A DNA stretch of 39,690 bases from an uncultured Flavobacteriales bacterium (GCA_903939755.1 CAJAII010000042.1:1-39690), one strand, 5' to 3'. Positions 16,196 through 24,767 are shown, numbered from the stretch's first letter. Made by a program: numbers and translations. Notes: a model not told the origin generated them from the letters alone.

Positions 16196-16826
16196 TCAAT
16201 TTGTGAAGTATACTTTGCAATACATAAGCATGGCCTTTTTCATTTAGGTGATGAAAATCCGACATAATTCCACTTGATTCAATTCCGTTTAAATCAATTA
16301 CGCTTCCTGTTTCTTGCAAGATGGAATTGTATTGCGCTATTCGTTTCGTGATACCACCTACTTTTTTCTCATAGTCGCTGTTTGCAGGAAGTATGCTTAA
16401 GAATAGCACCTTTGATGTTGGAAATAGGTCGATGAATTGTTGCATGTTCTTTTTAAACTTCGAAGGTTTTACATAGGTGATACTTCGAAGATTCCTTACC
16501 CACTGTTTGTTCAAAGCTTGCAGTAAGTACTTTCCTAAGAAAGGAATTGATTTTATTACTTTTAATTCGTTTTTTCCTGCAAATCTGGGTGTACAATCTA
16601 CGATGCCGCTTTGGATGATCACATAGTCAAATTCACTTTTGGGCGATTGAAAATAAAAAGTTTGCTTGAGTAGTTCTGTCGATGTGGCTCCTCCAATCGC
16701 TATTTGACAAACGGAATAACCATTTTTACGCAATAATTCTGGCCATGTATTAGAAAAGGAGCAGTTTTCAGGTTGTGACCTGGGAAGAGAAAGGGAATCA
16801 GTAAACAACAATATGTTTTTACTCAT
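16176..16826 (-). CDS. SGNH/GDSL-like hydrolase in the glycan operon
   Basis: From the ATG at 16826, which overlaps the preceding stop as ATGA, the product has 216 residues; an upstream TTG at 16892 is less likely. It reads as a divergent SGNH hydrolase: block I ILLFTDSLSLPR (Ser11 the candidate nucleophile, Asp10 before it), AIGGATSTE (block II Gly), YVIIQSGIVDCTPR where block III GxND would be (SGxxD), and a terminal DFHHLNEKGHAY, the DxxH catalytic pair (Asp190/His193). No signal peptide is present. Such enzymes in polysaccharide clusters remove or move O-acetyl groups; here it may edit acetylation of the nonulosonic acid or glycan. The activity is inferred, and the block III Asn is missing. 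Confidence 0.65.
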   Translation of the reverse strand: MSKNILLFTDSLSLPRSQPENCSFSNTWPELLRKNGYSVCQIAIGGATSTELLKQTFYFQSPKSEFDYVIIQSGIVDCTPRFAGKNELKVIKSIPFLGKYLLQALNKQWVRNLRSITYVKPSKFKKNMQQFIDLFPTSKVLFLSILPANSDYEKKVGGITKRIAQYNSILQETGSVIDLNGIESSGIMSDFHHLNEKGHAYVLQSILHKLNGHGEL

Positions 16827-18604
16827 TTCATCTTGGTCTTTTCGTTTAGTAGCTGTATAAGTGCTTGGTCTGTTTTGTATTTCAACTGACAATCTTTATT
16901 TATCGCTGCAATTGCAGGATTAGCATCTAAAAATGTTAGAATGTCACTTAGTTCGTAGTCTTTTTTATCGTTGGCTATAAAATGATCATGGATTTTATTA
17001 AAGAGTATTAAATCTTCTTCATAATCTAATGTTAGTCGATAATCTCGCACTAAATGTGCTGGTAATTCAACGGTATTTAAGTTGAAAAATTCAGGGTTGT
17101 TTTGAAAATACCACGTCATGTATTCTGAATAATCAGCAGATGTAAAGTAGGCTTTTATTTTTCGAAGGGCGGAAACATTAATGATTTCGAGGTTGCAGCC
17201 TATAGCCGCGCTTTTTCCAATGGTATAATCAGCTCCTTTTTCGAAATGCGATGCAAGCAATATTCGGCAAGTTTCCGGATCTACGTATGGCATGTCGGCG
17301 GTGATTCTAACGATTACATCGATGTCCATTTCATCGCAAATCTTTAAATAACGTGCAATCACATCTTCTGGATCTCCTTGAAAGAAAACAACATCGGGAT
17401 GGTAGGTGTGATTTTTCAGTTCATCGTCTTGGGGATTTGTTGAGCTGGCAAGAATAGTGTGGTGAACGTCTCTGAATTTCAAGGCACTTTTTATACAATA
17501 TTCTACCGATGGCAAATTTCCAATGGGTAAAAGTGCTTTTTCTTTTAAGCGCGATGATTTTAAGCGACACGCTATGATGCTTGCAATTTTTGCTTCCTTA
17601 AAATCAGCTTTATTAATGGTTTGACCCGCTTGAATAGGAGAACTTAGTATTTTCTTTTCCGCTTGAAGTTGGAGTACTTCATTGAACGTTAAACCATCTT
17701 TCCCTGAACGTCTGAAGATTAAGTCACTCGAACTGCTGATTAAGTCTCCAGCAGCTAAAAGTTTTTTTGTAAGGGGTTTCATTTGACTTTTATGCAGGTA
17801 GTCAATTTCACGTGTATTGATGAACTCTTTATCGGCTAAGGCAGTGTAATTATCTACGTTGGCGACTAACTCATCGAATTGTTTTTTCGTGATGGATGAA
17901 AAGTGATCGTACTTTGTCTCACGATCGTCGAGCATGACATGTTTTTCAATGGCATCAACGCCATTTAACACAGCGATTAATGGTAAAGTGAGCGCATCGT
18001 TGGACTTACCTTCGGTATGGTCTGCAAATACGATTTCGTTTTTAAAATGGTTTTTTAAAATGGCGATTTTATTCAATCCGCTGTCTTCTAATAAGGTAGG
18101 GTAGGATTGAAAACCAATTTCCAACATTATTTTTTGCGGTCTCAAGTTATTGTTCACCTTTTCTATTATCGCTTCAATGGCCTCAATGGATTGGGCAGCA
18201 ATGTTTAATATGATAATTTTCTCTTGCAAATTGGTAGAAGCGAGTAGGTCAAAAACTTCTTGATTCTGTAACACGGAACTTTGAAATTTTATTCCTTTTA
18301 TTTTTTCAATGTTTTCATTAAGAATTTGTACGCCATATGCGTCAAATAAATCGAGCCAGACATCTTTGCTTTTTTTTGCCTCGCCGATAATTTCCTTCCA
18401 ATCGTTGGGAGCAAAGTACAATTCTTGGTATACTGGATACCATTCAAAGTCTTTTGTCGCGATGGTATCGGGTGAAAAAGCTTGAAATTTTATTCCGAAA
18501 TTTCCAGAAAGGTCACTGAATTGCGCAATCAGGTCGTCTAAATATTGACGGTTTCCACCATGCGTATTGGCAACTTCAATAATATAATAGGGAGATTTGT
18601 TCAT
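16823..18604 (-). CDS. NeuB-like synthase fused to SpsF/PseF-like cytidylyltransferase
   Basis: A 593-residue two-enzyme fusion. Residues 1-260 are a NeuB-type TIM barrel (EVANTHGGN at 10-18, GIKFQAF near 38-43, GFQSYPT, FADHTEGKSND, and AIEKHVMLDDRE at 218-229). Residues about 270-338 form an SAF-like domain (MKPLTKKLLAAGD and KDGLTFNEV). Residues 341-593 are a CMP-sugar synthetase-like nucleotidyltransferase with the SpsF signature ACRLKSSRLKEKALLPI (345-361) and VRITADMPYVDP (432-443). Normally a synthase and a separate PseF/SpsF make and then CMP-activate the nonulosonic acid. The synthase half departs from canonical NeuB at LNIAAQ (usual STG region), so its substrate or activity may differ from that of the PseI four genes downstream. 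It starts 12 bases after pseB. Confidence 0.8.
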   Translation of the reverse strand: MNKSPYYIIEVANTHGGNRQYLDDLIAQFSDLSGNFGIKFQAFSPDTIATKDFEWYPVYQELYFAPNDWKEIIGEAKKSKDVWLDLFDAYGVQILNENIEKIKGIKFQSSVLQNQEVFDLLASTNLQEKIIILNIAAQSIEAIEAIIEKVNNNLRPQKIMLEIGFQSYPTLLEDSGLNKIAILKNHFKNEIVFADHTEGKSNDALTLPLIAVLNGVDAIEKHVMLDDRETKYDHFSSITKKQFDELVANVDNYTALADKEFINTREIDYLHKSQMKPLTKKLLAAGDLISSSSDLIFRRSGKDGLTFNEVLQLQAEKKILSSPIQAGQTINKADFKEAKIASIIACRLKSSRLKEKALLPIGNLPSVEYCIKSALKFRDVHHTILASSTNPQDDELKNHTYHPDVVFFQGDPEDVIARYLKICDEMDIDVIVRITADMPYVDPETCRILLASHFEKGADYTIGKSAAIGCNLEIINVSALRKIKAYFTSADYSEYMTWYFQNNPEFFNLNTVELPAHLVRDYRLTLDYEEDLILFNKIHDHFIANDKKDYELSDILTFLDANPAIAAINKDCQLKYKTDQALIQLLNEKTKMK

Positions 18605-18616
18605 AAAATAAAGGTG

Positions 18617-19627
18617 TTACGCCTTAAAATTAGGGTCAATGTGTTCACGAATTAATTCACGTAAACTTTCCACATTTTCCATTTTTTCATTATCAAGTGA
18701 ATTGTAGGAGAATCCTTCTTTTACTTTTATAGCATTGAATTTCAACACAAACTCATTCAGGTTCCATACTGTTGATTGTGGAATAATGACGTAATATTTA
18801 CCTAAATCATAGGTAAAAAAAGAATCAGATGCACTGATCATTTCTTCGTGAATTTTTTCACCAGGACGAATTCCAATCACTTTTTTTTCGCAGTTGGGAC
18901 CAATAGCTTCTGCCACATCCATGATTCGGTAAGAAGGGATTTTTGGGACAAATATTTCGCCGCCCCAAGCCGTTTGCAAAGCATGCATGACCATATCAAC
19001 ACCTCCTTGAAGGGAAATATTAAACCGTGTCATTGATTCTACGGTAATTGGGAGGACATTGTCAATTTCTTTTCGCTTTAAAAAGAAAGGAATAACCGAA
19101 CCATTTGATCCCATGACATTTCCGTAGCGAACAACGGAGAACTTAATGTCGCGTTTTCCTTTGATGTTATTAGCGGCAACGAAGAGTTTGTCGGAGGTTA
19201 ATTTAGTTGCACCATACAGATTGATGGGAGCACACGCTTTATCGGTTGAAAGCGCGACTACATGTGAGACATTCGTTTTCAATGCTGCTTTAATTACATT
19301 TTCAGCACCACCTACATTCGTCTTTACGCATTCATCTGGATTGTATTCAGCAATATGTACGTGTTTCATTGCTGCCGCGTGAATGACATAATCAATTCCT
19401 GAGAACGCTCTTTCTAATCGCTCATAGTCTCTTACATCTCCTATAAAATAACGGAGTTGGGGGTATTTTTTGACTGGAAACTCTTGTTCCATTTCAAATT
19501 GCTTCTGTTCATCTCGCGAAAAAATAACCAACCTACTGATATCAGGATGTTGGGTAAGTAAATGTTTCGTAAGTGCTTTTCCTAATGACCCTGTTCCTCC
19601 TGTTATTAGTACTGCTTTATCTTTCAT
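18617..19627 (-). CDS. pseB: UDP-GlcNAc 4,6-dehydratase (inverting), PseB-like
   Basis: First committed step of pseudaminic acid synthesis: dehydration with C5 inversion of UDP-GlcNAc to the 4-keto-6-deoxy-AltNAc intermediate. It is a 336-residue extended-type SDR: GGTGSLG (residues 10-16) binds NADP, GDVRDYERL (63-71) and AAAMKHVHIAEYNPDE follow, STDKA (127-131) precedes the catalytic NLYGATK (Tyr138, Lys142), and VRYGNVMGSNGSVIPFF and GIRPGEKIHEEM are characteristic of PseB/CapD/FlaA1-type enzymes. The short, soluble form without CapD membrane helices fits PseB. A TATATTTG box lies 14-21 bases upstream of the ATG, so expression may be boosted here independently of alaS. Confidence 0.92.
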   Translation of the reverse strand: MKDKAVLITGGTGSLGKALTKHLLTQHPDISRLVIFSRDEQKQFEMEQEFPVKKYPQLRYFIGDVRDYERLERAFSGIDYVIHAAAMKHVHIAEYNPDECVKTNVGGAENVIKAALKTNVSHVVALSTDKACAPINLYGATKLTSDKLFVAANNIKGKRDIKFSVVRYGNVMGSNGSVIPFFLKRKEIDNVLPITVESMTRFNISLQGGVDMVMHALQTAWGGEIFVPKIPSYRIMDVAEAIGPNCEKKVIGIRPGEKIHEEMISASDSFFTYDLGKYYVIIPQSTVWNLNEFVLKFNAIKVKEGFSYNSLDNEKMENVESLRELIREHIDPNFKA

Positions 19628-19640
19628 ATTACTATTTATA

Positions 19641-19648
19641 CAAATATA
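19641..19648 (-). promoter_or_regulatory. Possible internal -7 box before pseB
   Basis: Reads TATATTTG on the minus strand, fitting TAnnTTTG, in the 39-base gap between the putative sialyltransferase-like gene and pseB. The predicted start site would be only a few bases before the ATG at 19627. The nearest upstream TTG is 12 bases away, too close for a standard -33 element, so this is tentative. Confidence 0.4.
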
Positions 19649-19666
19649 TTAAATCCTATGCAATCA

Positions 19667-20575
19667 CTATGATTGACTTTTCCGAAGTTCCGATAACGAT
19701 TTCCGCTCGAATGCATCAATCATCGATACTTCACTGCAATTATAGATGCTCACATTTCTTTTTTTACTGAATTTCAAGATGTCCCAATATCCTTTAAATG
19801 ACAAATAGAATTTATGAAGAATTTCGTGTAATTTCCTTGGTCTAGTGATGTAGTCTTGCACTTTTTCGGGACGTGATGTTTGCTCGTCGTAGTAATGCTT
19901 CTGATGCACAAGGGCTTCATTGTTATCGTTTACGGAAATCTCTGCTAACCACGAATGATCAGCTCCCACGATGGCTATGGTTTTATAATTCAGGAAAATG
20001 GCATTCATGATCCCAGGTATCAATACATTGTGAGGCCGGGGAATAGCCCACGATCTTTTGTAAACAAAGTGGGTAAAAAAGTTAAATCCCTCACCGGGTG
20101 TTTGATTAAAGTAGATGGCTTTTATGTTTTGATTTCCAGCAATTAATGCTTTAAAATGACTTGATTTTTTTGCGCGGAAGGGAACCATTAAAAACATTTC
20201 CCAGGATGTAGTCGCAAGGAGGTTACCAAATAATTCTTTTCGTAATTCTTGGTAAAAAGGCGATAGGCTCTCTTCAGTTTGAAAGTAACTCACCGCGTTT
20301 AATAGGTAAAGTTTTGGTTGTAGTGTCGTGAAATATTCGGTATTGGCAAATTGGTTAACTGCCATTAAATCATAGTCTTGAAATGATTCAATTGAATGTT
20401 TTTCTATGGTTTTTTTGAGTGATGGGCCATTCCCAAGTAGTAAACAAGTGTCCTTCTGCGTAAATTTTGATTGGAGAATATGGGTGAATTTTGTTTGAAG
20501 AAATATACGAATACACGAGGCAAAGGTATTGCCTAAATTTCTAAACCAAGATTGAACACACACTAGTAAACGCAT
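19667..20575 (-). CDS. DUF115/GT42-like protein, putative nonulosonic-acid transferase
   Basis: A 302-residue protein opening with a Rossmann-type motif CLLLGNGPSLKKT (residues 44-56), then DYDLMAVNQFANTEYF (68-83), and later VLIPGIMNAIFLNYKTIAIVGADHSW (from about 184; His207 a candidate base). This order (NGPSL, NQF, then a helix and strand ending in G-D/H) is shared by Campylobacter CST-type sialyltransferases (GT42) and by the DUF115/MptE-like family that includes Maf flagellin glycosylation factors. Lying in a pseudaminic-acid operon, it is a strong candidate for the enzyme that transfers the CMP-activated sugar to its acceptor. GT42 versus DUF115 cannot be settled by eye. The N-terminal 30 residues include a hydrophobic/basic helix that could contact the membrane. 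Confidence 0.6.
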   Translation of the reverse strand: MRLLVCVQSWFRNLGNTFASCIRIFLQTKFTHILQSKFTQKDTCLLLGNGPSLKKTIEKHSIESFQDYDLMAVNQFANTEYFTTLQPKLYLLNAVSYFQTEESLSPFYQELRKELFGNLLATTSWEMFLMVPFRAKKSSHFKALIAGNQNIKAIYFNQTPGEGFNFFTHFVYKRSWAIPRPHNVLIPGIMNAIFLNYKTIAIVGADHSWLAEISVNDNNEALVHQKHYYDEQTSRPEKVQDYITRPRKLHEILHKFYLSFKGYWDILKFSKKRNVSIYNCSEVSMIDAFERKSLSELRKSQS

Positions 20576-20587
20576 AACTTAGATGTA

Positions 20588-21493
20588 CTACTTAGAAAGC
20601 AGCCCTAAGGTTACCCAATAACGGAATAAAAGAATCATTTTTGCTCGCTGATAGTGTAGGGTTAGTAAAAAATAGAACGCGATGAGTATACTTGCTCCCC
20701 ATTTCATAAGTTCAATAATTAGTCTTTTTATGTAAGAAAAACCGCCTTCTTTTGAAGACCTTATTCGTTCACTTTTTCCAGTTCCTATCCCTTGTTTTTT
20801 GATGAAAGAAGTGAGCGTTCTTTCCACTGGAACGGAATGAAACACAAGCGCATTGGGTAAATAAAACACTTTCATGTTGTGATTGTACAACTTATTGAAC
20901 AAATCCTTTTCTTCGCCACCGCTTAGAGAAGCTCCAATTCTTCCTAAACTGACATCAAATAATCCAACTTGCTCAAAAACAGGTGTTCGAAAGGCCATGT
21001 TAGAACCACGAGGGTAATCATTTGAAGTAAATTGTAATTTTTCATCTCCTTTGTTAAAATAACCAAGCAGTGAATTCAGAAAGCGATTTTCCCATTTTGG
21101 GATCGTATCTTCATAATGCAACAAAATTTTTCCACCAATGGCCATTGTGTCTGGAGAAGCTGAAAATTCATTTACGAGCACAGTCAGGTAATGCTCATCG
21201 ATGAAGGCGTCATCATCCAAAAAGGTAATTAATTCAAAGTTGGCTTTTTGAATGGCATGATTTCTTGCAAATGATAGCCCTTGATTCATTTCTTCGCAAT
21301 AGCGCGTTTGTAAAGTGGGGTTTTTGCGTTGAAATTCTTGAAAAAGTTCGGCTGTATTTCCTGGTGAATTATTATTGACAAGGACCACTTCAAATTGATC
21401 AGTTGCTAACGTTTGTTTTTCGATCGATGCAAATAATTGCGGAAGGTATTTTTCCCGATTATAGGTACAAATGGCAACTGAAATTTTTAGCAT
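20588..21493 (-). CDS. Family 2 glycosyltransferase with C-terminal membrane segment
   Basis: A GT2 enzyme of 301 residues from the ATG at 21493; a TTG two codons earlier is less likely. Motifs: ISVAICTYNREKYLPQLF at the N-terminus, VVLVNNNSPGN (nucleotide binding, near residue 37), MNQGLSFARNHAI, ELITFLDDDAFID (metal site, near residue 92), and GGEEKDLFNKLYNHN, the ED-type catalytic-base region. A hydrophobic stretch near residues 265-285 likely anchors it to the inner membrane. It follows alaS by 12 bases and precedes the putative nonulosonic-acid transferase by 12 bases, so it probably builds the glycan on which that sugar is placed. Confidence 0.88.
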   Translation of the reverse strand: MLKISVAICTYNREKYLPQLFASIEKQTLATDQFEVVLVNNNSPGNTAELFQEFQRKNPTLQTRYCEEMNQGLSFARNHAIQKANFELITFLDDDAFIDEHYLTVLVNEFSASPDTMAIGGKILLHYEDTIPKWENRFLNSLLGYFNKGDEKLQFTSNDYPRGSNMAFRTPVFEQVGLFDVSLGRIGASLSGGEEKDLFNKLYNHNMKVFYLPNALVFHSVPVERTLTSFIKKQGIGTGKSERIRSSKEGGFSYIKRLIIELMKWGASILIAFYFLLTLHYQRAKMILLFRYWVTLGLLSK

Positions 21494-21505
21494 TGACAAC
21501 CCTTT

Positions 21506-24124
21506 TTATTGAGCTAAAAGTAACTTAATTTCTGAGATGGCTAATGAAAGGCCACTAGGTAATTTTCCTCCTGCTGTTGCAAAAAAGTTTTGTCCGCCAC
21601 CACCTCCTTGAATATGTTGTGCTGCTGAGCGTATTAACTTCGATGCGTCCCAGCCTTTATCCTTCACTAAATTTTCCGAAATGATTAAACTCAAGGTGCA
21701 TTTTGCCCCATCTTTGTTGCCAATTACCCCCACAAAATTATCCGTTTCACCTTTTAATTGAAATAAAATATCTTTCACTGAATCACTATCTAAATCTACG
21801 ATCTCACCTAAAAATTGAATGCCATGTTCAGCGCTAATTTTCGTAGAAAGTACTGCCTTTGTTGCTTTGCTTTTTTCGCGTTGGAATTGTTCTAATGACT
21901 TCGTTAATTCATTGTTTTTCTCGATTAAATCAAGTAATGTTTTTTGTATATTTTGAGGATGCTTTAATAGGGCACTTAGCTGATCTAAGGTCGCAGACTT
22001 TTCTTTGTAATAGTCTTGTGCTCTTGGTCCTGTTATCGCTTCAATTCTTCGGATGCCGGCTGCCACTGCTGCTTCTGAAGTGATTTTGAATAGTCCAATT
22101 TTTCCCGTTGATGGAACGTGTATTCCACCACATAATTCAACTGAATCTCCAAATTTGATAACGCGAACAGAATCGCCGTACTTTTCGCCAAATAAAGCCA
22201 TAGCACCCAACTTTTTTGCTTCCTCAATCGGTACAGCGCGCCGCTCTTCCAAGGGGATGTTTGAATGAATCGCCAAGGTAACCATTGCTTCAATTGCTGC
22301 TAATTCATCGTCTGTTATTTTTGCAAAATGGGAGAAGTCGAAGCGTAAATTGGAAGGATTAACGAGTGATCCCTTTTGCTCCACATGCTTACCGAGTACG
22401 GAACGTAAAGCGTGATGCAATAAATGCGTAGCGGAATGATTGTCAGCACTTAAATTGCGTTTATCGACATCAATCTGAGCTGTAAATACACCACCCAATT
22501 CAACGGGGATTTTTTCCGTTAAATGGATAATTAAATTATTTTCTTTTTTCGTATCAAAGATGGAAATGGTGGATGCTTCATTACGAAGTATTCCTTTATC
22601 TCCTACTTGGCCACCTCCTTCTGGATAGAATGGAGTTTGATTCAATACCAATTGAAAAAAGTCTTTTTGCTTTTGAGATACTTTGCGGTACTTGATAATG
22701 CGAACTTCAGCACTTGTATAGTCATAACCTATAAATTCCGTTGTTTCGTCGGGATTTACCTGAACCCAATCGGCTGTTTCTACGGCTGTTGCTGCACGAG
22801 ATCTATCTTTTTGTATTTGAAGTTCGTGATCAAAAGCCTGCTCATCGATCGATAGGCCATTTTCACGTGCAATTAACGAAGTTAAATCGACGGGAAAACC
22901 ATAGGTATCATACAATTCAAACACGGCATTTCCAGCAATAATCTGCTGGTTTTGTGCTTTACACTCGTTCATTAGCAGCTCCATTCTTTTAATTCCGAGC
23001 TCTAATGTTCTAAAAAAACTATTTTCTTCTTCGCGAATTACTTTGGAAATGATGTCTTTTTGAGCGATCAATTCTTGGTAAGGATCTCCCATTAATTCAC
23101 ACAATACGAGCGATAAGTCACTCAAAAAAGATTCCTTTAATCCCAATGTTTGGTAGCCATAACGTACTGCTCTTCGTAAAATTCTTCGGATAACATACCC
23201 AGCACCATTGTTGGCCGGTAGCTGTCCGTCGGCAATTGAAAAAGCGATGGTTCGCACATGGTCTGCGATAACGCGTAAGGCTATATCCGTTTCTTCCGAT
23301 TTTCCATAAGGAATCCCAGAAACCTTAACCATGTGTTGAATCAAGGTTTGAAATAAATCGGTGTCGTAATTGGATTGTTTTCCTTGTAGTGCCATTGCCA
23401 AACGCTCCAATCCCATGCCTGTATCAACGTGCGTAGAAGGAAGGTTTTCCAAGGAACTATCCGCTTTTCGATTGAATTGCATGAAAACATTGTTCCAAAT
23501 TTCAATCACTTGTGGATGGTCATTATTTACTAAATCGCGACCAGGTATTTTCTTTTTATCGGCATCATCACGCAAATCCACGTGAATTTCGGTACACGGT
23601 CCACAAGGTCCTGTATCGCCCATCTCCCAAAAATTATCTTTTTTAGAAGCCAAAATAATTCGGTCTTCCGAAATATATTTTTTCCAAATGGAATAACTTT
23701 CTTCATCTCTCGGCACATTATCTGCTTCATCTCCTTGGAAAACGGTAACATACAGTTGATCTTTTGGAATTTTGTATACTTCCGTTAATAATTCCCAAGC
23801 CCAAGAAATCGCCTCTTCTTTGAAATAATCTCCAAACGACCAATTCCCCAACATTTCAAACATGGTATGATGGTAGGTATCAACCCCCACTTCTTCTAAG
23901 TCGTTGTGCTTTCCAGATACGCGCAAACATTTTTGGGAATTAGCCACCCGCTTTTCGCTTGCTACTTGGTACCCCAAGAAAAAATCTTTAAATTGATTCA
24001 TTCCTGCATTGGTAAACATTAAGGTTGGGTCATTTTTCACAACCATGGGCGCTGACGGAACAACTTTATGTCCTTTGCTTTCAAAAAAATCAAAAAATTG
24101 CTGTCTTATTTCAGATACGGTCAT
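21506..24124 (-). CDS. alaS: Alanyl-tRNA synthetase
   Basis: Charges tRNA-Ala in the cytoplasm. The 872-residue length is normal. N-terminal class II catalytic domain: TVSEIRQQFFDFFESKGHKV and PTLMFTNAGMNQFKDFFLG (motif 1/2 region), with GMGLERLAMAL as motif 3. The editing domain carries the zinc-binding HSATHLLHHAL and the later ELCGGIHV. The C-terminal C-Ala region ends with IQGGGGGQNFFATAGGK, needed for tRNA binding and oligomerisation. It is the first gene of the minus-strand run that continues, at 12-base spacing, into surface-glycan genes, an odd partner for a housekeeping gene. A TAACTTTG box lies shortly upstream. Confidence 0.97.
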   Translation of the reverse strand: MTVSEIRQQFFDFFESKGHKVVPSAPMVVKNDPTLMFTNAGMNQFKDFFLGYQVASEKRVANSQKCLRVSGKHNDLEEVGVDTYHHTMFEMLGNWSFGDYFKEEAISWAWELLTEVYKIPKDQLYVTVFQGDEADNVPRDEESYSIWKKYISEDRIILASKKDNFWEMGDTGPCGPCTEIHVDLRDDADKKKIPGRDLVNNDHPQVIEIWNNVFMQFNRKADSSLENLPSTHVDTGMGLERLAMALQGKQSNYDTDLFQTLIQHMVKVSGIPYGKSEETDIALRVIADHVRTIAFSIADGQLPANNGAGYVIRRILRRAVRYGYQTLGLKESFLSDLSLVLCELMGDPYQELIAQKDIISKVIREEENSFFRTLELGIKRMELLMNECKAQNQQIIAGNAVFELYDTYGFPVDLTSLIARENGLSIDEQAFDHELQIQKDRSRAATAVETADWVQVNPDETTEFIGYDYTSAEVRIIKYRKVSQKQKDFFQLVLNQTPFYPEGGGQVGDKGILRNEASTISIFDTKKENNLIIHLTEKIPVELGGVFTAQIDVDKRNLSADNHSATHLLHHALRSVLGKHVEQKGSLVNPSNLRFDFSHFAKITDDELAAIEAMVTLAIHSNIPLEERRAVPIEEAKKLGAMALFGEKYGDSVRVIKFGDSVELCGGIHVPSTGKIGLFKITSEAAVAAGIRRIEAITGPRAQDYYKEKSATLDQLSALLKHPQNIQKTLLDLIEKNNELTKSLEQFQREKSKATKAVLSTKISAEHGIQFLGEIVDLDSDSVKDILFQLKGETDNFVGVIGNKDGAKCTLSLIISENLVKDKGWDASKLIRSAAQHIQGGGGGQNFFATAGGKLPSGLSLAISEIKLLLAQ

Positions 24125-24143
24125 TGCATTTTACTTATGCTTA

Positions 24144-24151
24144 CAAAGTTA
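24144..24151 (-). promoter_or_regulatory. Bacteroidota-type -7 box before alaS
   Basis: On the minus strand it reads TAACTTTG, fitting TAnnTTTG, 20 bases before the ATG at 24124. No clear TTG element is found at the usual upstream distance. The position and match make this the likely promoter of alaS and perhaps of the whole glycan operon. Confidence 0.5.
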
Positions 24152-24250
24152 GAAAATTCCTTGTAATTCGGTAACTACGATCACCATCAAATCAAGGAAT
24201 GTTTATTATTGCTTTATTTTTCGATCGATCATAAATTATTCCACAAGACT

Positions 24251-24269
24251 ATTTCAGAAATCAGTGTCT
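24251..24269. repeat. 19-base direct repeat, left copy
   Basis: ATTTCAGAAATCAGTGTCT, found again without mismatch at 24841-24859, 590 bases away in the same orientation. In both places it is followed closely by a member of the TCTCGACTCCGCTCGAT palindromic family, so it appears to be a leading part of a larger repeat unit. Confidence 0.7.
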
Positions 24270-24325
24270 CTCGGCTTACTTCGGCCCTTCGACAGGCTCT
24301 GGGGAGTCCAGGCTCAGCACAAGCC

Positions 24326-24353
24326 GCTCGATTCACTTCAATTTGCTAATCGA
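24326..24353. repeat. Dispersed palindromic repeat, partial copy D
   Basis: GCTCGATTCACTTCAA followed by TTTGCTAATCGA corresponds to the inner arms and loop of copy B (24885-24911). The outer arms are missing or degenerate: the left side is instead the common module GGCTCAGCACAAG. Confidence 0.55.
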
Positions 24354-24767
24354 ATTCTCTGTGTCTCTAGATTTGTCTCGGAGGAAATATTCGGCCTTGA
24401 ATTTGATGGTTTTGACAACTGAATTGAAACTGTTAATTTTTAAAATTTCTGTAAGAACATTTTTGAAAAATTTCAGTTTCAAAAAGGAGTTAAAATTTAC
24501 GCCGCGGCGGACGCTACGAGTTTTAAATAGTTGTTAAATAGTAATTTGCGTCCGCCATGGCGGAAAAATAGAATTCAAAGCCTTGACTTTTTTAGCTTCG
24601 CTGCTACTTCGTGGTGTTTCTTTTTTTGTCAAGAAAAAAAGAAAGGGAAATGAAAAAAAAGATCAAATTGAGCTAATTGTTTGCGATATGAATTTGTTAA
24701 GGATTGGTGATAAGCAAGCGTACACTCAAATAAAAATTAATACTAACTCCATTTTAGAAATAGGAGA

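Noticed and set aside
24541..24600. CGTCCGCCATGGCGGA considered as a tRNA arm or terminator
   Set aside because: It is a simple palindrome without a cloverleaf context, CCA end or T-run; treated as a repeat module.
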